From the NCBI RefSeq assembly GCF_019219025.1, contig NZ_JAHUWN010000018.1, positions 76,754-140,753 on the forward strand: 64,000 bases of DNA, in the 5' to 3' direction. The notes below the pieces were generated by a model. The model saw only the letters and a list, made by a program, of their open reading frames with translations, was not told the DNA's origin and ran no database searches. A program made the position numbers and the translations under genes. Positions 8,497 through 17,804 of this stretch are shown here, one piece after another (the stretch's first letter is position 1; every line of letters starts with the position of its first letter). The stretch comes from Bacillus sp. sid0103. Lineage in GTDB: Bacteria; Bacillota; Bacilli; Bacillales_B; DSM-18226.

Positions 8497-9606
8497 GTGA
8501 GTGAAATAACACATCGCACTAAGACCCGACCAATTAAAGTAGGTAACTTAACAATTGGCGGGAGTAACGAATTATTTATCCAAAGTATGACCACAACAAA
8601 AACACATGATGTTGAAGCAACCGTTGCTGAAATAAAACGTCTTGAGGAAGCGGGCTGTCAGATTGTTCGTGTAGCTTGTCCAGATGAACGCGCGGCAAAT
8701 GCCATTCCTGAAATAAAGAAAAGAATTAACATTCCACTTGTTGTTGATATTCATTTTGATTATAAATTAGCTCTAAAAGCAATTGAAGGCGGAGCTGATA
8801 AAATTCGAATCAATCCAGGAAACATTGGTAAACGAGAAAAGGTGGAAGCAGTTGTAAAGGCTGCAAAAGAACGGGGTATTCCAATTCGAATCGGCGTTAA
8901 TGCGGGTTCGCTTGAAAAAAGAATTTTAGAAAAATATGGTTATCCAACAGCAGACGGTATGGTCGAGAGTGCTCTCCACCATATTAAAATTCTTGAAGAT
9001 CTCGATTTTCATGACATTATTGTATCCATGAAGGCATCAGATGTTAATCTAGCGATTGAAGCCTATGAGAAGGCATCCAAAGCTTTTGATTATCCTCTCC
9101 ATCTTGGGATTACGGAATCTGGCACTCTTTTTGCCGGCAGTATAAAAAGTGCGGCGGGTTTGGGCGCAATTTTGCACAAAGGAATCGGTAACACATTACG
9201 AGTTTCCTTAAGCGCTGACCCTGTTCAAGAAGTCAAGGTAGCCAGAGAACTATTAAAAGTATTCGGCCTTTCTTCCAACGCCGCTACATTGATATCCTGT
9301 CCGACTTGCGGACGGATTGAGATTGATCTAATCAGTATTGCAAATGAAGTGGAAGAATATATTGAAAAAATCAAAGCCCCGATTAAGGTAGCGGTATTAG
9401 GTTGTGCTGTTAACGGTCCTGGAGAGGCCCGTGAAGCTGATATTGGTATTGCAGGGGCTCGTGGTGAAGGGTTGTTATTCAGGAAAGGTGAGATTGTCCG
9501 AAAGGTTCCTGAAGCTCAATTAGTAGAGGAATTGAAAAAAGAAATCGATCAAATTGCTGAAGAATACTTTCAGAAAAAAGCAGCAGAAGAAAAAGTTAGC
9601 CAATAA
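8497..9606 (+). CDS. ispG: Flavodoxin-dependent 4-hydroxy-3-methylbut-2-enyl-diphosphate synthase
   Basis: Catalyses the penultimate step of the MEP isoprenoid pathway, converting MEcPP to HMBPP with a [4Fe-4S] cluster. The 369-residue length is normal for the short bacterial form. The N-terminal TIM-barrel part (about 1-255) is followed by the cluster domain with CPTCGR near residue 268 and [10 protein letters not shown] near 302. The start is GTG at 8497, ten bases after AAGGAG. The next enzyme of the pathway, ispH, lies 8 kb away on a separate transcript. A terminator follows. Confidence 0.96.
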   Translation: MSEITHRTKTRPIKVGNLTIGGSNELFIQSMTTTKTHDVEATVAEIKRLEEAGCQIVRVACPDERAANAIPEIKKRINIPLVVDIHFDYKLALKAIEGGADKIRINPGNIGKREKVEAVVKAAKERGIPIRIGVNAGSLEKRILEKYGYPTADGMVESALHHIKILEDLDFHDIIVSMKASDVNLAIEAYEKASKAFDYPLHLGITESGTLFAGSIKSAAGLGAILHKGIGNTLRVSLSADPVQEVKVARELLKVFGLSSNAATLISCPTCGRIEIDLISIANEVEEYIEKIKAPIKVAVLGCAVNGPGEAREADIGIAGARGEGLLFRKGEIVRKVPEAQLVEELKKEIDQIAEEYFQKKAAEEKVSQ

Positions 9607-9611
9607 CATCA

Positions 9612-9644
9612 AGAAACCCGGTATGGTTACCGGGTTTCTTTTTG
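9612..9644 (+). terminator. ispG terminator
   Basis: GAAACCCGGTA pairs with TACCGGGTTTC and is followed by a T-run. It lies between convergent genes. Confidence 0.88.
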
Positions 9645-9662
9645 CTCCTCTGCAGGTTTACG

Positions 9663-10145
9663 TTAAAAGAACGGGAGAATAAAGATACCGATGACGATGG
9701 AAATAGCACCGATACCAATTGCCCAAGCACCTAAACCAGTCGCCCCTCTTCTTCTGGCAACAAAGCCCAACACAATACCTGCAGCACCAAAAAGTATAGG
9801 CATAACAAACAGTGATAAAATCGAAAGCACTAACGCAAGGGTTCCCAAACCGGTACCCCCTGCTGCTTTTTCCCTTTCCCCTTCAAGTTCCCTTCTGCGA
9901 ATAATAGGAACTGGTGCAGCGATCTCTGCAGCCGTTTCTTCCCTATACTCAGAAGAACGTATTGGGACAGAAGCACCAATCCTTGGTGTAGACTCATCTT
10001 TTTTCAATGTATAGTGAGCCTTAACAGGAGCATCCAATTCTGATGCTGTTTCTTCCCTAAATGATGTTGGAGAATTGGGTATATCTTGACCAATACTCGA
10101 ACTTTGAAGAGCTTCTTGCACTTTCGTGTCTCTTTCATCTGCCAT
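9663..10145 (-). CDS. yqfX: YqfX-like two-segment membrane protein
   Basis: A 160-residue protein. The hydrophilic N-terminal half repeats one motif: FREETASELDAPV near residue 29 and YREETAAEIAAPV near 66. The C-terminal half has two hydrophobic segments flanking VARRRGATGLG, in the style of DUF4190 proteins. Function is unknown. Position next to ispG matches yqfX of B. subtilis. Confidence 0.7.
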   Translation of the reverse strand: MADERDTKVQEALQSSSIGQDIPNSPTSFREETASELDAPVKAHYTLKKDESTPRIGASVPIRSSEYREETAAEIAAPVPIIRRRELEGEREKAAGGTGLGTLALVLSILSLFVMPILFGAAGIVLGFVARRRGATGLGAWAIGIGAISIVIGIFILPFF

Positions 10146-10342
10146 CCTAATCCCTCACTTTCAGTAATAGGAGCCTTATTATTGTTTGCCTCTGATGGCT
10201 TTTTAGTATGTTAATCTTTGCCTAAAATAGTTTTTTATTTCTATTTCCAAAAAAATTACTTGTAAATTGTTACTTCATTGAACACTATACTTTGGTAAAA
10301 TATATAGAGATACTGAAAAGAAATAAGAAAGTGAGTTTAAAC

Positions 10343-10942
10343 ATGAAAAAAAGATTTGGCATTGATATCGATGGAACTGTCACCTGCCCAAAGTCCATTC
10401 TACCCTTTATTAATAAAGCCTTTGGCCTGAACCTTTTGTATGAAGACGTTATTCAATACGACTATACTCCATACGTAAATGTTCCTGAAAAAGAGTTTGC
10501 TAAATGGTTCACCGAAAATGAACCGACCATTTATGCCAACTCCCCTCTTGCACAAGGTGCAGGAAATGTACTTAAAAAATGGGAAAATGAGCATGAACTG
10601 TTTTTTATCAGTGCGCGTGGATCTCATTTACTGGATATTACAATGAAATGGTTTATCGATAATGGCATATCCTTCGATCACATCGAATTAATTGGATCAC
10701 ATGACAAAGTCGCATCTGTTAAAAAGCACGGAATTGAAATCTTTTTTGAGGATAAGCATGATAATGCGGTTATGATTCATGAAGAGTGTCAAATACCTGT
10801 TATATTATTTGATACCCCATACAATCAAGACCCTATTCCAAATGGTGTGATCCGGGTAAATAACTGGATTGAAGCAAATAGATGGATAGAAAATTGGATG
10901 AAGCAAGAACTGCATAACCGCCTTTTAGTTAGGTCCTTTTAG
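10343..10942 (+). CDS. yqfW: HAD-family nucleotidase, YqfW-like
   Basis: A 199-residue protein of the 5'(3')-deoxyribonucleotidase-like HAD group. Motif I is FGIDIDGTVTCP (DxDGT), motif II is the Ser in FFISARG, and motif III/IV is EIFFEDKHDNA with paired acidic residues. It probably removes phosphate from nucleotides, but the substrate is uncertain. I chose the ATG at 10343 because the fold starts there and a purine-rich AAGAAAGTGAG precedes it; the frame extends to 10292. Convergent with zur, sharing a terminator. Confidence 0.75.
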   Translation: MKKRFGIDIDGTVTCPKSILPFINKAFGLNLLYEDVIQYDYTPYVNVPEKEFAKWFTENEPTIYANSPLAQGAGNVLKKWENEHELFFISARGSHLLDITMKWFIDNGISFDHIELIGSHDKVASVKKHGIEIFFEDKHDNAVMIHEECQIPVILFDTPYNQDPIPNGVIRVNNWIEANRWIENWMKQELHNRLLVRSF

Positions 10943-10955
10943 CAGCCTCCCAAAT

Positions 10956-10993
10956 AAAAAAAAAAGCTTGTGTGTGCACACAAGCTGTTTTTT
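10956..10993. terminator. Bidirectional terminator yqfW / zur
   Basis: AAAAAAGCTTGTGT and ACACAAGCT plus a T-run form a stem with A- and T-runs outside, serving both convergent genes. Confidence 0.88.
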
Positions 10994-11402
10994 AATGACA
11001 TTCCGGACATAAACCATATATCTCGAATTTATGTCCGGAAATATCGTACCCTTTTAAATTTTCACTTAAATCTTTCATCGGGCACGTATCAATTTCTTTT
11101 GTTTTTCCACAGGTTAAACAGATAAAATGATGATGATGGTGTTGCCTAGAACATGTAAAACGGAAATGCTTTTCACCTGATAATTCTGTCATCTCAAGAA
11201 TTCCCATATTAACAAATAAGGAAAGATTTCGATATATCGTATCAAAGCTAAGACCTGGATAATCATCTTTGAGTTGGTCTAAAACATCCTTAGCCGTTAA
11301 ATATTTATCACTATCAGCAAACAATTGAAGCATATCTTCTCTTTTACCTGTTTGTTTAAACCCTTTTTCTTTTAAATATTGTATCGCCTCATGAACGTTC
11401 AC
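10992..11402 (-). CDS. zur: Zinc uptake regulator, Fur family
   Basis: A 136-residue Fur-family repressor. The N-terminal winged helix (about 1-80) is followed by a dimer domain with a metal site ([15 protein letters not shown]) and the structural zinc cysteines CLTCGK and CPECH. A Zur role is inferred from co-transcription with a zinc importer rather than from residues that separate Zur from Fur or PerR. The start is GTG at 11402 after GGGGGG; it overlaps the end of znuB by 14 bases. A Zur-like operator precedes znuC, so the repressor probably controls its own operon. Confidence 0.88.
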   Translation of the reverse strand: MNVHEAIQYLKEKGFKQTGKREDMLQLFADSDKYLTAKDVLDQLKDDYPGLSFDTIYRNLSLFVNMGILEMTELSGEKHFRFTCSRQHHHHHFICLTCGKTKEIDTCPMKDLSENLKGYDISGHKFEIYGLCPECH

Positions 11403-12249
11403 CAGACTGCCCCCCCTTACGGATTAATAATTTTTTATAAAAGATGGAGAAAATTAAGATGAGAACTGCAATCATCACAATTGTTCCACCGGGAGCCAAA
11501 TCCAAGTAGTAAGCCGTAAACAAGCCGCCAAGGACTGAGACTTCGCCAAAAATAACGGATAAAAGGATGGTTTGCTTAAATCCTCTGGCAAGCCGGATAC
11601 TGGCTGCGACTGGTAATGTCATTAACGATGACACCAATAATATCCCGACAATTCTCATCGAAGCAGCGATCACCAAGGCCACCATCACAATAAAAATGAA
11701 ATGAATCGTTTTGGCTGCAATGCCTGAGGCTTTCGCATGTTCCTCATCAAATGATAATAAAAAAAGTTCTTTATATAATAAAATAATCACCAAAATGACT
11801 AAAATTCCGATAATAAACACGACCCATAAATCCGTTCGGCTAACTGCGGAGACACTACCGAACAAATAACTGAACAAATCCGTATTAAAGCCATTGGCGA
11901 GTGAAATAAATATAACTCCTAATCCAATCCCGCTCGAAAGAATAATGGGAATCGCCAGTTCTTGGTAATGCTTATATACACTTCTAAGCTTTTCAATGAA
12001 CAGTGATCCACCCACAGAAAAAACCATTCCTAAATAGAGTGGATTTACTCCTGCCATTATGGCCACATTTCTTTCCAGAAGCAAACTTGCTGCTATCCCA
12101 GCTAGTGTCACATGGCTTAAGGCATCAGCAATTAACGATAATCTCCTAACAACAACAAACACTCCTAATAACGGGGCTATGATCCCAATCATAATTCCGG
12201 TTAAAAAGGCATTTTGTAAAAATTCATAGTGAAAAATTCCTTGAATCAT
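11389..12249 (-). CDS. znuB: Zinc ABC transporter permease (ZnuB/AdcB)
   Basis: A 286-residue permease of the ABC-3 metal family with about eight membrane segments, including the characteristic [15 protein letters not shown] loop that contacts the ATPase. It imports zinc with ZnuC. The start ATG overlaps the znuC stop codon as ATGA, so the two are translationally coupled. No substrate-binding protein gene (znuA/adcA) is in the operon. Confidence 0.93.
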   Translation of the reverse strand: MIQGIFHYEFLQNAFLTGIMIGIIAPLLGVFVVVRRLSLIADALSHVTLAGIAASLLLERNVAIMAGVNPLYLGMVFSVGGSLFIEKLRSVYKHYQELAIPIILSSGIGLGVIFISLANGFNTDLFSYLFGSVSAVSRTDLWVVFIIGILVILVIILLYKELFLLSFDEEHAKASGIAAKTIHFIFIVMVALVIAASMRIVGILLVSSLMTLPVAASIRLARGFKQTILLSVIFGEVSVLGGLFTAYYLDLAPGGTIVMIAVLILIFSIFYKKLLIRKGGQSGERS

Positions 12250-13019
12250 TTTACAACGCCCCCGTGCTCGTGATGGTGGTCAAGCATGTGAATTTCATGG
12301 CCATAAGCTTTAGACATATCTTCCGCGCGGAGGTGTTCAAATTCATGTGTGTCCCCATGAAAATGTAAATGTTTATTTAAGCAGGCCACGTGTGAAACTC
12401 TATCAGAGATCGTCCCTATATCATGAGTAACCAATAGGAGCGTAATATCACGGCTTTTATTTAAATCACCTAGCATCTGATAAAAATTACTTACATTCTC
12501 TGCATCCACGCCAACAGTTGGTTCATCAAGAATAAGAAGGCTTGGTTCACTTACAAGGGCACGAGCAATAAAAACTCTTTGTTGCTGCCCTCCAGAGAGC
12601 TCCCCAATATTTCTGCTACTGAACTCTTTCATTCCAACAGCATCCAAGGCTTCACTTACTTTCCCTGCATGTTCTTTATTAAAAAACTTAAACATTCCTA
12701 TCTTTTTCGTTAATCCACTTTCGACCACTTCCGATACAGTTGCGGGAAATCCCGTGTTGAAGGAATTTGCTTTTTGAGAAACATAGCCGATTTTTTGCCA
12801 GTCTTTAAATTTATTTATTTCCTTACCAAATAAATAAATATCCCCTTTTTGGGGCTTTAATAAACCTAAAATCAACTTCAAAAGTGTTGATTTTCCAGAC
12901 CCATTTGGTCCAACAATCGCCAAAAACGAACCATTTGGGATCGTTATATTGATATCCTCTAGGACGACATCCTTTTCATATCGATAAGAAAGATTTTTTA
13001 TTTCAATAATTGATTGCAT
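12246..13019 (-). CDS. znuC: Zinc ABC transporter ATP-binding protein (ZnuC/AdcC)
   Basis: A 257-residue ATPase with Walker A GPNGSGKST, signature LSGGQQQR and Walker B LLILDEPT. The tail is His-rich (HEIHMLDHHHEH), a feature shared by many zinc transporter ATPases. Two starts are possible: the ATG at 13019, about ten bases after AGGTGA, or a TTG at 13025. It is the first gene of znuC-znuB-zur. Confidence 0.93.
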   Translation of the reverse strand: MQSIIEIKNLSYRYEKDVVLEDINITIPNGSFLAIVGPNGSGKSTLLKLILGLLKPQKGDIYLFGKEINKFKDWQKIGYVSQKANSFNTGFPATVSEVVESGLTKKIGMFKFFNKEHAGKVSEALDAVGMKEFSSRNIGELSGGQQQRVFIARALVSEPSLLILDEPTVGVDAENVSNFYQMLGDLNKSRDITLLLVTHDIGTISDRVSHVACLNKHLHFHGDTHEFEHLRAEDMSKAYGHEIHMLDHHHEHGGVVK

Positions 13020-13040
13020 AATCAACGCATCACCTTTTAA

Positions 13041-13061
13041 TTATAAGAATCATTCCGATTT
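13041..13061 (-). promoter_or_regulatory. Candidate Zur operator
   Basis: On the minus strand this 21-base site begins AAATCGGAATGATTC and has partial dyad symmetry. It resembles the Bacillus Zur box (AAATCGTAATNATTACGATTT as I recall it) at most positions, best in the first half. It lies just downstream of the -10 element of the znuC promoter, a good place to block transcription. Confidence 0.6.
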
Positions 13062-13071
13062 AACCTAAAGT

Positions 13072-13100
13072 AGTATACAATAGGTCTGATGGATTGTAAA
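13072..13100 (-). promoter_or_regulatory. znuC operon promoter
   Basis: On the minus strand TTTACA (13095-13100), 17-base spacer, TATACT (13072-13077). SigA type. Confidence 0.7.
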
Positions 13101-13193
13101 GCGAACGACACCCTCGCTTGTCGTTTTATTTCATAAAAATCTTTATTCACACTCCGAGAACTTTCTCATACATTAAGGTGAGGAGTGGTGAAT

Positions 13194-13451
13194 GTGTCAA
13201 TTTTTCAAAGCATCATTAATCATAAAATCAATACGATAACCGCTGAGGAACTGCTGAAATATGCAGAACAATTTAATATATCAGTGACGAAGCAGCAGGC
13301 AGGGAAAATTGCTGAATACTTAAGAGGGAAAAATGTAAATATTTTTGATGATTCCCAACGGGCTCAATTAGTAAAAGAAATTGCCAAAACTGCGGGACCA
13401 ATAACCGCACGAGAAGTAAATAAATTATTTACGCAATTAACTAAAAAATAA
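13194..13451 (+). CDS. yqfT: DUF2624 protein, YqfT-like
   Basis: A small cytoplasmic protein of 85 residues, mostly helical, of a family limited to Bacillaceae. The best start is the GTG at 13194, eight bases after GAGGAG; two further GTG codons lie upstream (13185, 13188) but inside the ribosome site. Function is unknown. It sits next to nfo as in B. subtilis. Confidence 0.72.
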   Translation: MSIFQSIINHKINTITAEELLKYAEQFNISVTKQQAGKIAEYLRGKNVNIFDDSQRAQLVKEIAKTAGPITAREVNKLFTQLTKK

Positions 13452-13497
13452 GCTCCGAAATTCAATTCAATCACCATCTATAATTTAGACCAAAAGT

Positions 13498-13525
13498 AAA
13501 AAGCTGTGACGTATCACAGCTTTTT
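13498..13525. terminator. Bidirectional terminator yqfT / nfo
   Basis: AAAAAGCTGTGA-cgta-TCACAGCTTTTT between convergent genes. Confidence 0.88.
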
Positions 13526-13529
13526 ATTT

Positions 13530-14423
13530 TTATGATTGCATGATTAAATCAAGCAAGTTTTCATTGAATTTTTGCTCTCGAAGCATGTTGATTTCAAACT
13601 TATAGGGTGCTTTTTTATTATTTTTATCTTCGCCCACAAATGGCGTTTCTAAAATCTTAGGAACATCTGTCAGTTGTGGATGGTGGACAATATAATTAAG
13701 AGCCTTAAAGCCGATATGACCAAACCCGATATTTTCATGTCTGTCTTTTCTCATCCCGACCGCATTTTTACTATCATTAATATGCAAGACCTTTAGTTTG
13801 TCCAAACCAATAATTTTGTCAAATTCATTTAAAACTCCATCGAAATCCTCGACAATATTATATCCTGCATCATGGGTATGACAGGTATCAAAGCAAACGG
13901 TTAACTTATCACTATAGTTGACACCATCCATAATCATCGCTAATTCCTCGAAAGATTTACCGCACTCCGAACCCTTCCCGGCCATAGTTTCCAAGGCAAT
14001 TTGCACCTGTTCTTTGCCCGTTAGAACTTCGTTTAACCCTTCGATAATTTTTTTAATCCCAGCTTCTGTTCCAGCACTAACGTGTGCTCCAGGATGCAGC
14101 ACTATTTGCTTTGCTCCAATTGCCTCTGTTCTTTCAATTTCCGATCGAAGGAACCTAACACCCAATTCAAATGTATCTGGGTTTGTTGTATTTCCGATAT
14201 TAATAATATAGGGAGCATGGACGATGATTTCTGAGATCCCGTTCTGCTCCATATGCTTGCGTCCGGCTTCAATATTAAGGTCCTCAATTTTTTTTCTTCT
14301 TGTATTCTGCGGTGCTCCCGTATAAACCATAAACGTGTTTGCACCGTAGGAAATAGCTTCTTCACTTGCGGCAAGAAGCATGCCTTTTCCACTCATTGAT
14401 ACATGTGATCCTAATTTCAGCAT
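13530..14423 (-). CDS. nfo: Endonuclease IV (AP endonuclease)
   Basis: Cleaves DNA 5' of abasic sites in base excision repair. The 297-residue TIM barrel carries the family's metal-binding segments, including [27 protein letters not shown] and LHINDSKN. In B. subtilis the ortholog (YqfS) is made in the forespore and protects spore DNA; no SigG promoter was confirmed here. It lies 22 bases after cshB and may be co-transcribed. Confidence 0.94.
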   Translation of the reverse strand: MLKLGSHVSMSGKGMLLAASEEAISYGANTFMVYTGAPQNTRRKKIEDLNIEAGRKHMEQNGISEIIVHAPYIINIGNTTNPDTFELGVRFLRSEIERTEAIGAKQIVLHPGAHVSAGTEAGIKKIIEGLNEVLTGKEQVQIALETMAGKGSECGKSFEELAMIMDGVNYSDKLTVCFDTCHTHDAGYNIVEDFDGVLNEFDKIIGLDKLKVLHINDSKNAVGMRKDRHENIGFGHIGFKALNYIVHHPQLTDVPKILETPFVGEDKNNKKAPYKFEINMLREQKFNENLLDLIMQS

Positions 14424-14445
14424 GCCTTTTCTCTCCCTGCATCGA

Positions 14446-15762
14446 TTATTTTTTTCTTTGTTCGATTCTTCGTTCTCTTTTCTTAATTTTATCCATTTCC
14501 CACTGCATTTTCTTTTTATATCCCGGCTTAACTTTAGCTGGTTTCTTTACCATTGATTTAGCTTTCTGGTCTGCTTTATCCTCTTGTCTTACACGGGTTT
14601 TCCGTTTATTACGCTCATCAATTTTCACAAATTCGTTATTTTTAAGATCAACGTAATTAAATTGAATTCCCATTTTTTCTAATCGATTTAATGCATCTTC
14701 ATCGGATGCCTCATAGATGGTCAGAGCAATACCCGAATATCCTGCACGAGCCGTTCTTCCAACGCGGTGGATATAAAAATCTAAATCTGAAGGAAGCTCA
14801 AAGTTGATAACATGGCTAACCCCTTCAATATCAATTCCTCGTGAAGCAAGGTCTGTCGCAACAATATATTGATATTCCAAATCCTGAATTTGCTTCATCA
14901 TTTGTTTTCGTTCACGTGGGTTTAAATCACCATGGACACGGCCAACCTTTAACCCTTTTTCATTTAAAAAGTATGCCACTTCTTCAGCCATTTTTTTGGT
15001 ATTCGTAAATACAATTGCTAAATAGGGGTTATAAGCAAGAAGGGCATCATGAACCAACTGCTTTTTACTCCTATGTCTTGAAGGCAAAAGGTAATGCTCT
15101 AAATTTTCTGCTGACTTTCTTTTTGGTTCGATTTGAATTGTCTTTGGATTTTCCATATATTTTTTTAGGAAAGGTTTTAATTTTTCTGGGATGGTTGCTG
15201 AGAAAACGAGCATTTGCAGGTTTTCTGGCATTTTACCAGCTACTTTGTCCAAATCCTCAATAAATCCCATGTCTAACATCATATCCGCCTCATCGACGAC
15301 GAGTATTTCTGCAGTATGAACAAATAGTGCTTTATCGCTCATAAGATCTTTAATTCTTCCCGGAGTCCCTACAACAATATGGGGCTGAACCTTTAATTTT
15401 TCAATGGTCCGCTGCTTATCCGTACCCCCAATGTAGCATCTAGTCATAATCGCTTGCTCTGGGTTGGAATGCTCAGTAATTTTTAAAATTTGATGGTAAA
15501 TTTGAGAGGCTAATTCTCTGGTCGGTGCCGTTATGACCGCTTGTACTTCTTGACGTTTAGGATCAATTTTTTCAAGAATGGGCAGAACATAAGCAAGAGT
15601 TTTCCCTGTGCCTGTTTGAGATTGGCCAATTGCACTTTCTCCCTTTAAAACAACGGGAATCATCCGTTCCTGAATTTCAGTCGGTTCGGTAAATCCGAAC
15701 CCCTTAATAGCATCTATAATAAATGGTTGAAACGTAAAACGATTAAAACGGTTTTCTTTCAT
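14446..15762 (-). CDS. cshB: DEAD-box RNA helicase CshB
   Basis: An ATP-dependent RNA helicase of 438 residues. Motifs in order: Q motif ([13 protein letters not shown]), I (SQTGTGKT), II (VDEADMML), III (FSATIPE), and VI ([10 protein letters not shown]). The tail is very Lys/Arg-rich, fitting RNA binding. Family members act in ribosome assembly and RNA turnover in the cold. Placement beside nfo matches yqfR/cshB of B. subtilis. Confidence 0.93.
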   Translation of the reverse strand: MKENRFNRFTFQPFIIDAIKGFGFTEPTEIQERMIPVVLKGESAIGQSQTGTGKTLAYVLPILEKIDPKRQEVQAVITAPTRELASQIYHQILKITEHSNPEQAIMTRCYIGGTDKQRTIEKLKVQPHIVVGTPGRIKDLMSDKALFVHTAEILVVDEADMMLDMGFIEDLDKVAGKMPENLQMLVFSATIPEKLKPFLKKYMENPKTIQIEPKRKSAENLEHYLLPSRHRSKKQLVHDALLAYNPYLAIVFTNTKKMAEEVAYFLNEKGLKVGRVHGDLNPRERKQMMKQIQDLEYQYIVATDLASRGIDIEGVSHVINFELPSDLDFYIHRVGRTARAGYSGIALTIYEASDEDALNRLEKMGIQFNYVDLKNNEFVKIDERNKRKTRVRQEDKADQKAKSMVKKPAKVKPGYKKKMQWEMDKIKKRERRIEQRKK

Positions 15763-16014
15763 ATAGTTTCTCCTTATATAAAAAACTTTGGGTTAGTTTT
15801 CTTAATTCAGCATGAACAATAGTTTTTATTCCATCATGCAATTATAGTCAATATTCCTCCAAAACTCCAGTTATCTTTCGTTTTAATATCATTTTCTACC
15901 TTCTGCCGACTTTTAAACACGTAATTTTCGTCTTTGTCCTGTGTATAATACCTAAACCAATTTAGGGTAAATGCATAATTTAAAGCATGAGGCTTTTTGA
16001 AAGGAGGCTAAGAG

Positions 16015-16674
16015 ATGCAACCAAGACCTAGAATGCCTATGCAAGGGGGAATGGGATTAAGTCCCTTTGGGCGCAATAATCAGATGATGAATCCCGGATT
16101 TAACCCAATGGGCGGAAGGAATCCAATGATGGGGCCCTCATCCAGACCATTTGGCGGAGGATTTAATCCAATGATGGGGCAAATGATGGGAAGGCCCAAT
16201 CAAATGAATAGAGGGGGCGGTGGATTACTTTCCAAATTATTAGGAAGAGGAAACCAAGCCGGCGGCTTTATGGGGATGCAAACTGCAGGAAAAGCAGCTT
16301 CTGGAGGTGGAGGCCTGCTTCAAACATTAAGTAACCCAGGCGGACTAACAAGCATGTTAAACAATACTCAACAGGTCCTAAAAACAGCCCAGTCAGTTGG
16401 TCCAATGATCCAACAGTATGGTCCAATGATAAAAAATCTCCCTGCAATGTGGAAGATTTATAAAGGATTTAAAAACGCTTCAAAAACTACAGATGAGGCA
16501 ACGGACGAAAATAGCCAACATATTGAATCAGCCTCGGTCGAATCATCCAATCACGAAGAATCTGAAAAAAGAAGTACAAAAAAGAAAGTCCAACGCAAGA
16601 AACATCAACACACTTCTGCTTCCAAAAAAACTTCACACCAAAACGGATCTTCAATTCCTAAAATGTATATTTAA
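16015..16674 (+). CDS. yqfQ: YqfQ/VrrA-like low-complexity protein
   Basis: A 219-residue protein in three parts: a Gly/Met/Asn/Pro-rich N-terminus (about 1-100) with repeats such as NPMMG and FNPM, a short conserved hydrophobic core (about 100-155, with repeated GPMI), and a Lys/Ser/His-rich tail. The B. anthracis counterpart is the vrrA variable-repeat locus. The protein may be spore- or envelope-associated, but its function is unknown. The start ATG follows AAAGGAGG closely. A terminator follows. Confidence 0.75.
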   Translation: MQPRPRMPMQGGMGLSPFGRNNQMMNPGFNPMGGRNPMMGPSSRPFGGGFNPMMGQMMGRPNQMNRGGGGLLSKLLGRGNQAGGFMGMQTAGKAASGGGGLLQTLSNPGGLTSMLNNTQQVLKTAQSVGPMIQQYGPMIKNLPAMWKIYKGFKNASKTTDEATDENSQHIESASVESSNHEESEKRSTKKKVQRKKHQHTSASKKTSHQNGSSIPKMYI

Positions 16675-16676
16675 AT

Positions 16677-16708
16677 GAAGAATGCTGGAAACAGCATTCT
16701 TTTTTTTC
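16677..16708 (+). terminator. yqfQ terminator
   Basis: GAATGCTG-gaaa-CAGCATTC plus a long T-run just after the stop codon. Confidence 0.9.
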
Positions 16709-16735
16709 CTAAAACTGTTAAGGAAAAATGTATCT

Positions 16736-16764
16736 TTGTATTATATCTATTAGTTTTATATAAT
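16736..16764 (+). promoter_or_regulatory. ispH promoter
   Basis: TTGTAT (16736-16741), 17-base spacer, perfect TATAAT (16759-16764). It starts after the yqfQ terminator, so ispH has its own promoter. Confidence 0.8.
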
Positions 16765-16813
16765 AAATACATAAAACTATGAATCAATGTCTTTTTTAGG
16801 GGGACTTTTTAAT

Positions 16814-17752
16814 ATGCAAATCATCAAAATTTCACCACGAGGTTATTGCTATGGTGTGGTTGATGCAATGGTCATTGCTCGAAATGCTGCTTTAGATAAA
16901 ACATTACCTCGCCCTATCTATATTTTAGGGATGATCGTTCATAATAAACATGTTACTGATGCATTCGAGGAAGAAGGGATTATTACCTTAGATGGGAAAA
17001 ATCGCAAAGATATACTCGATAAAGTGGATTCAGGAACAGTTATCTTTACTGCTCATGGAATTTCTCCAGAAGTTAGAGAGTTAGCTAAAAAGAAAGGGCT
17101 TGTAACAATAGACGCGACATGTCCTGATGTAACAAGAACCCATGATCTCATTGAAGAAAAAACAAAACTGGGCTACCAAGTCATCTATATCGGAAAAAAG
17201 GGACATCCAGAGCCTGAGGGAGCTCTTGGTGTTGCACCTAGTCTCGTTCACTTGGTTGAAACGCCACAGGATGTTGAAGCATTAACGTTTGATAGTGAAA
17301 AGCTGCTTGTAACAAATCAAACCACAATGAGTCAATGGGATGTTGCCGATACGATGAAAAAAGTTCAGGAAAAATATCCACATGTTGAAGTCTATAATGA
17401 AATTTGCCATGCAACACAAATTCGCCAAGAAGCAGTTGCCGAACAAGCAACAGAAGCGGATGTAACTATTGTTGTCGGTGATCCAAAAAGTAATAATTCT
17501 AATCGACTCGCACAAGTTTCAGAGGAAATTGCTGGGACAAAAGCATATCGCATTGCTGATATTTCCGAGTTAGAAATTGATTGGATTAAAGATGCCAAAA
17601 ACGTTGCAGTCACATCTGGGGCTTCCACTCCAACACCAATAACCAAAGAAGTTATAACGTTTCTCGAGCAATTTGATCCAAATAATGAAACTACATGGGA
17701 ACGAAGTAAAAAGGTTCAGTTAAGCAGAATTCTGCCGAAAGTAAAAAAATAG
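16814..17752 (+). CDS. ispH: 4-hydroxy-3-methylbut-2-enyl diphosphate reductase
   Basis: Last MEP-pathway enzyme: reduces HMBPP to IPP and DMAPP using an Fe-S cluster. The 312-residue protein shows the three cluster cysteines, in GYCYGVVDA near residue 13, [11 protein letters not shown] near 98 and [11 protein letters not shown] near 195. The start ATG at 16814 follows AGGGGGA; the frame to 16787 would include the ribosome site. Gene order ispH-yqfO-trmK matches B. subtilis yqfP-yqfO-yqfN. Confidence 0.95.
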   Translation: MQIIKISPRGYCYGVVDAMVIARNAALDKTLPRPIYILGMIVHNKHVTDAFEEEGIITLDGKNRKDILDKVDSGTVIFTAHGISPEVRELAKKKGLVTIDATCPDVTRTHDLIEEKTKLGYQVIYIGKKGHPEPEGALGVAPSLVHLVETPQDVEALTFDSEKLLVTNQTTMSQWDVADTMKKVQEKYPHVEVYNEICHATQIRQEAVAEQATEADVTIVVGDPKSNNSNRLAQVSEEIAGTKAYRIADISELEIDWIKDAKNVAVTSGASTPTPITKEVITFLEQFDPNNETTWERSKKVQLSRILPKVKK

Positions 17753-17767
17753 ACTAATAAAATAAAC

Positions 17768-17801
17768 GAAAAGAACCGTGCCTCTATGACCGGTTCTTTT
17801 C
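17768..17801. terminator. Bidirectional terminator ispH / nif3
   Basis: GAAAAGAACCG pairs with CGGTTCTTTTC between convergent genes. Confidence 0.85.
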
Positions 17802-17804
17802 ATA

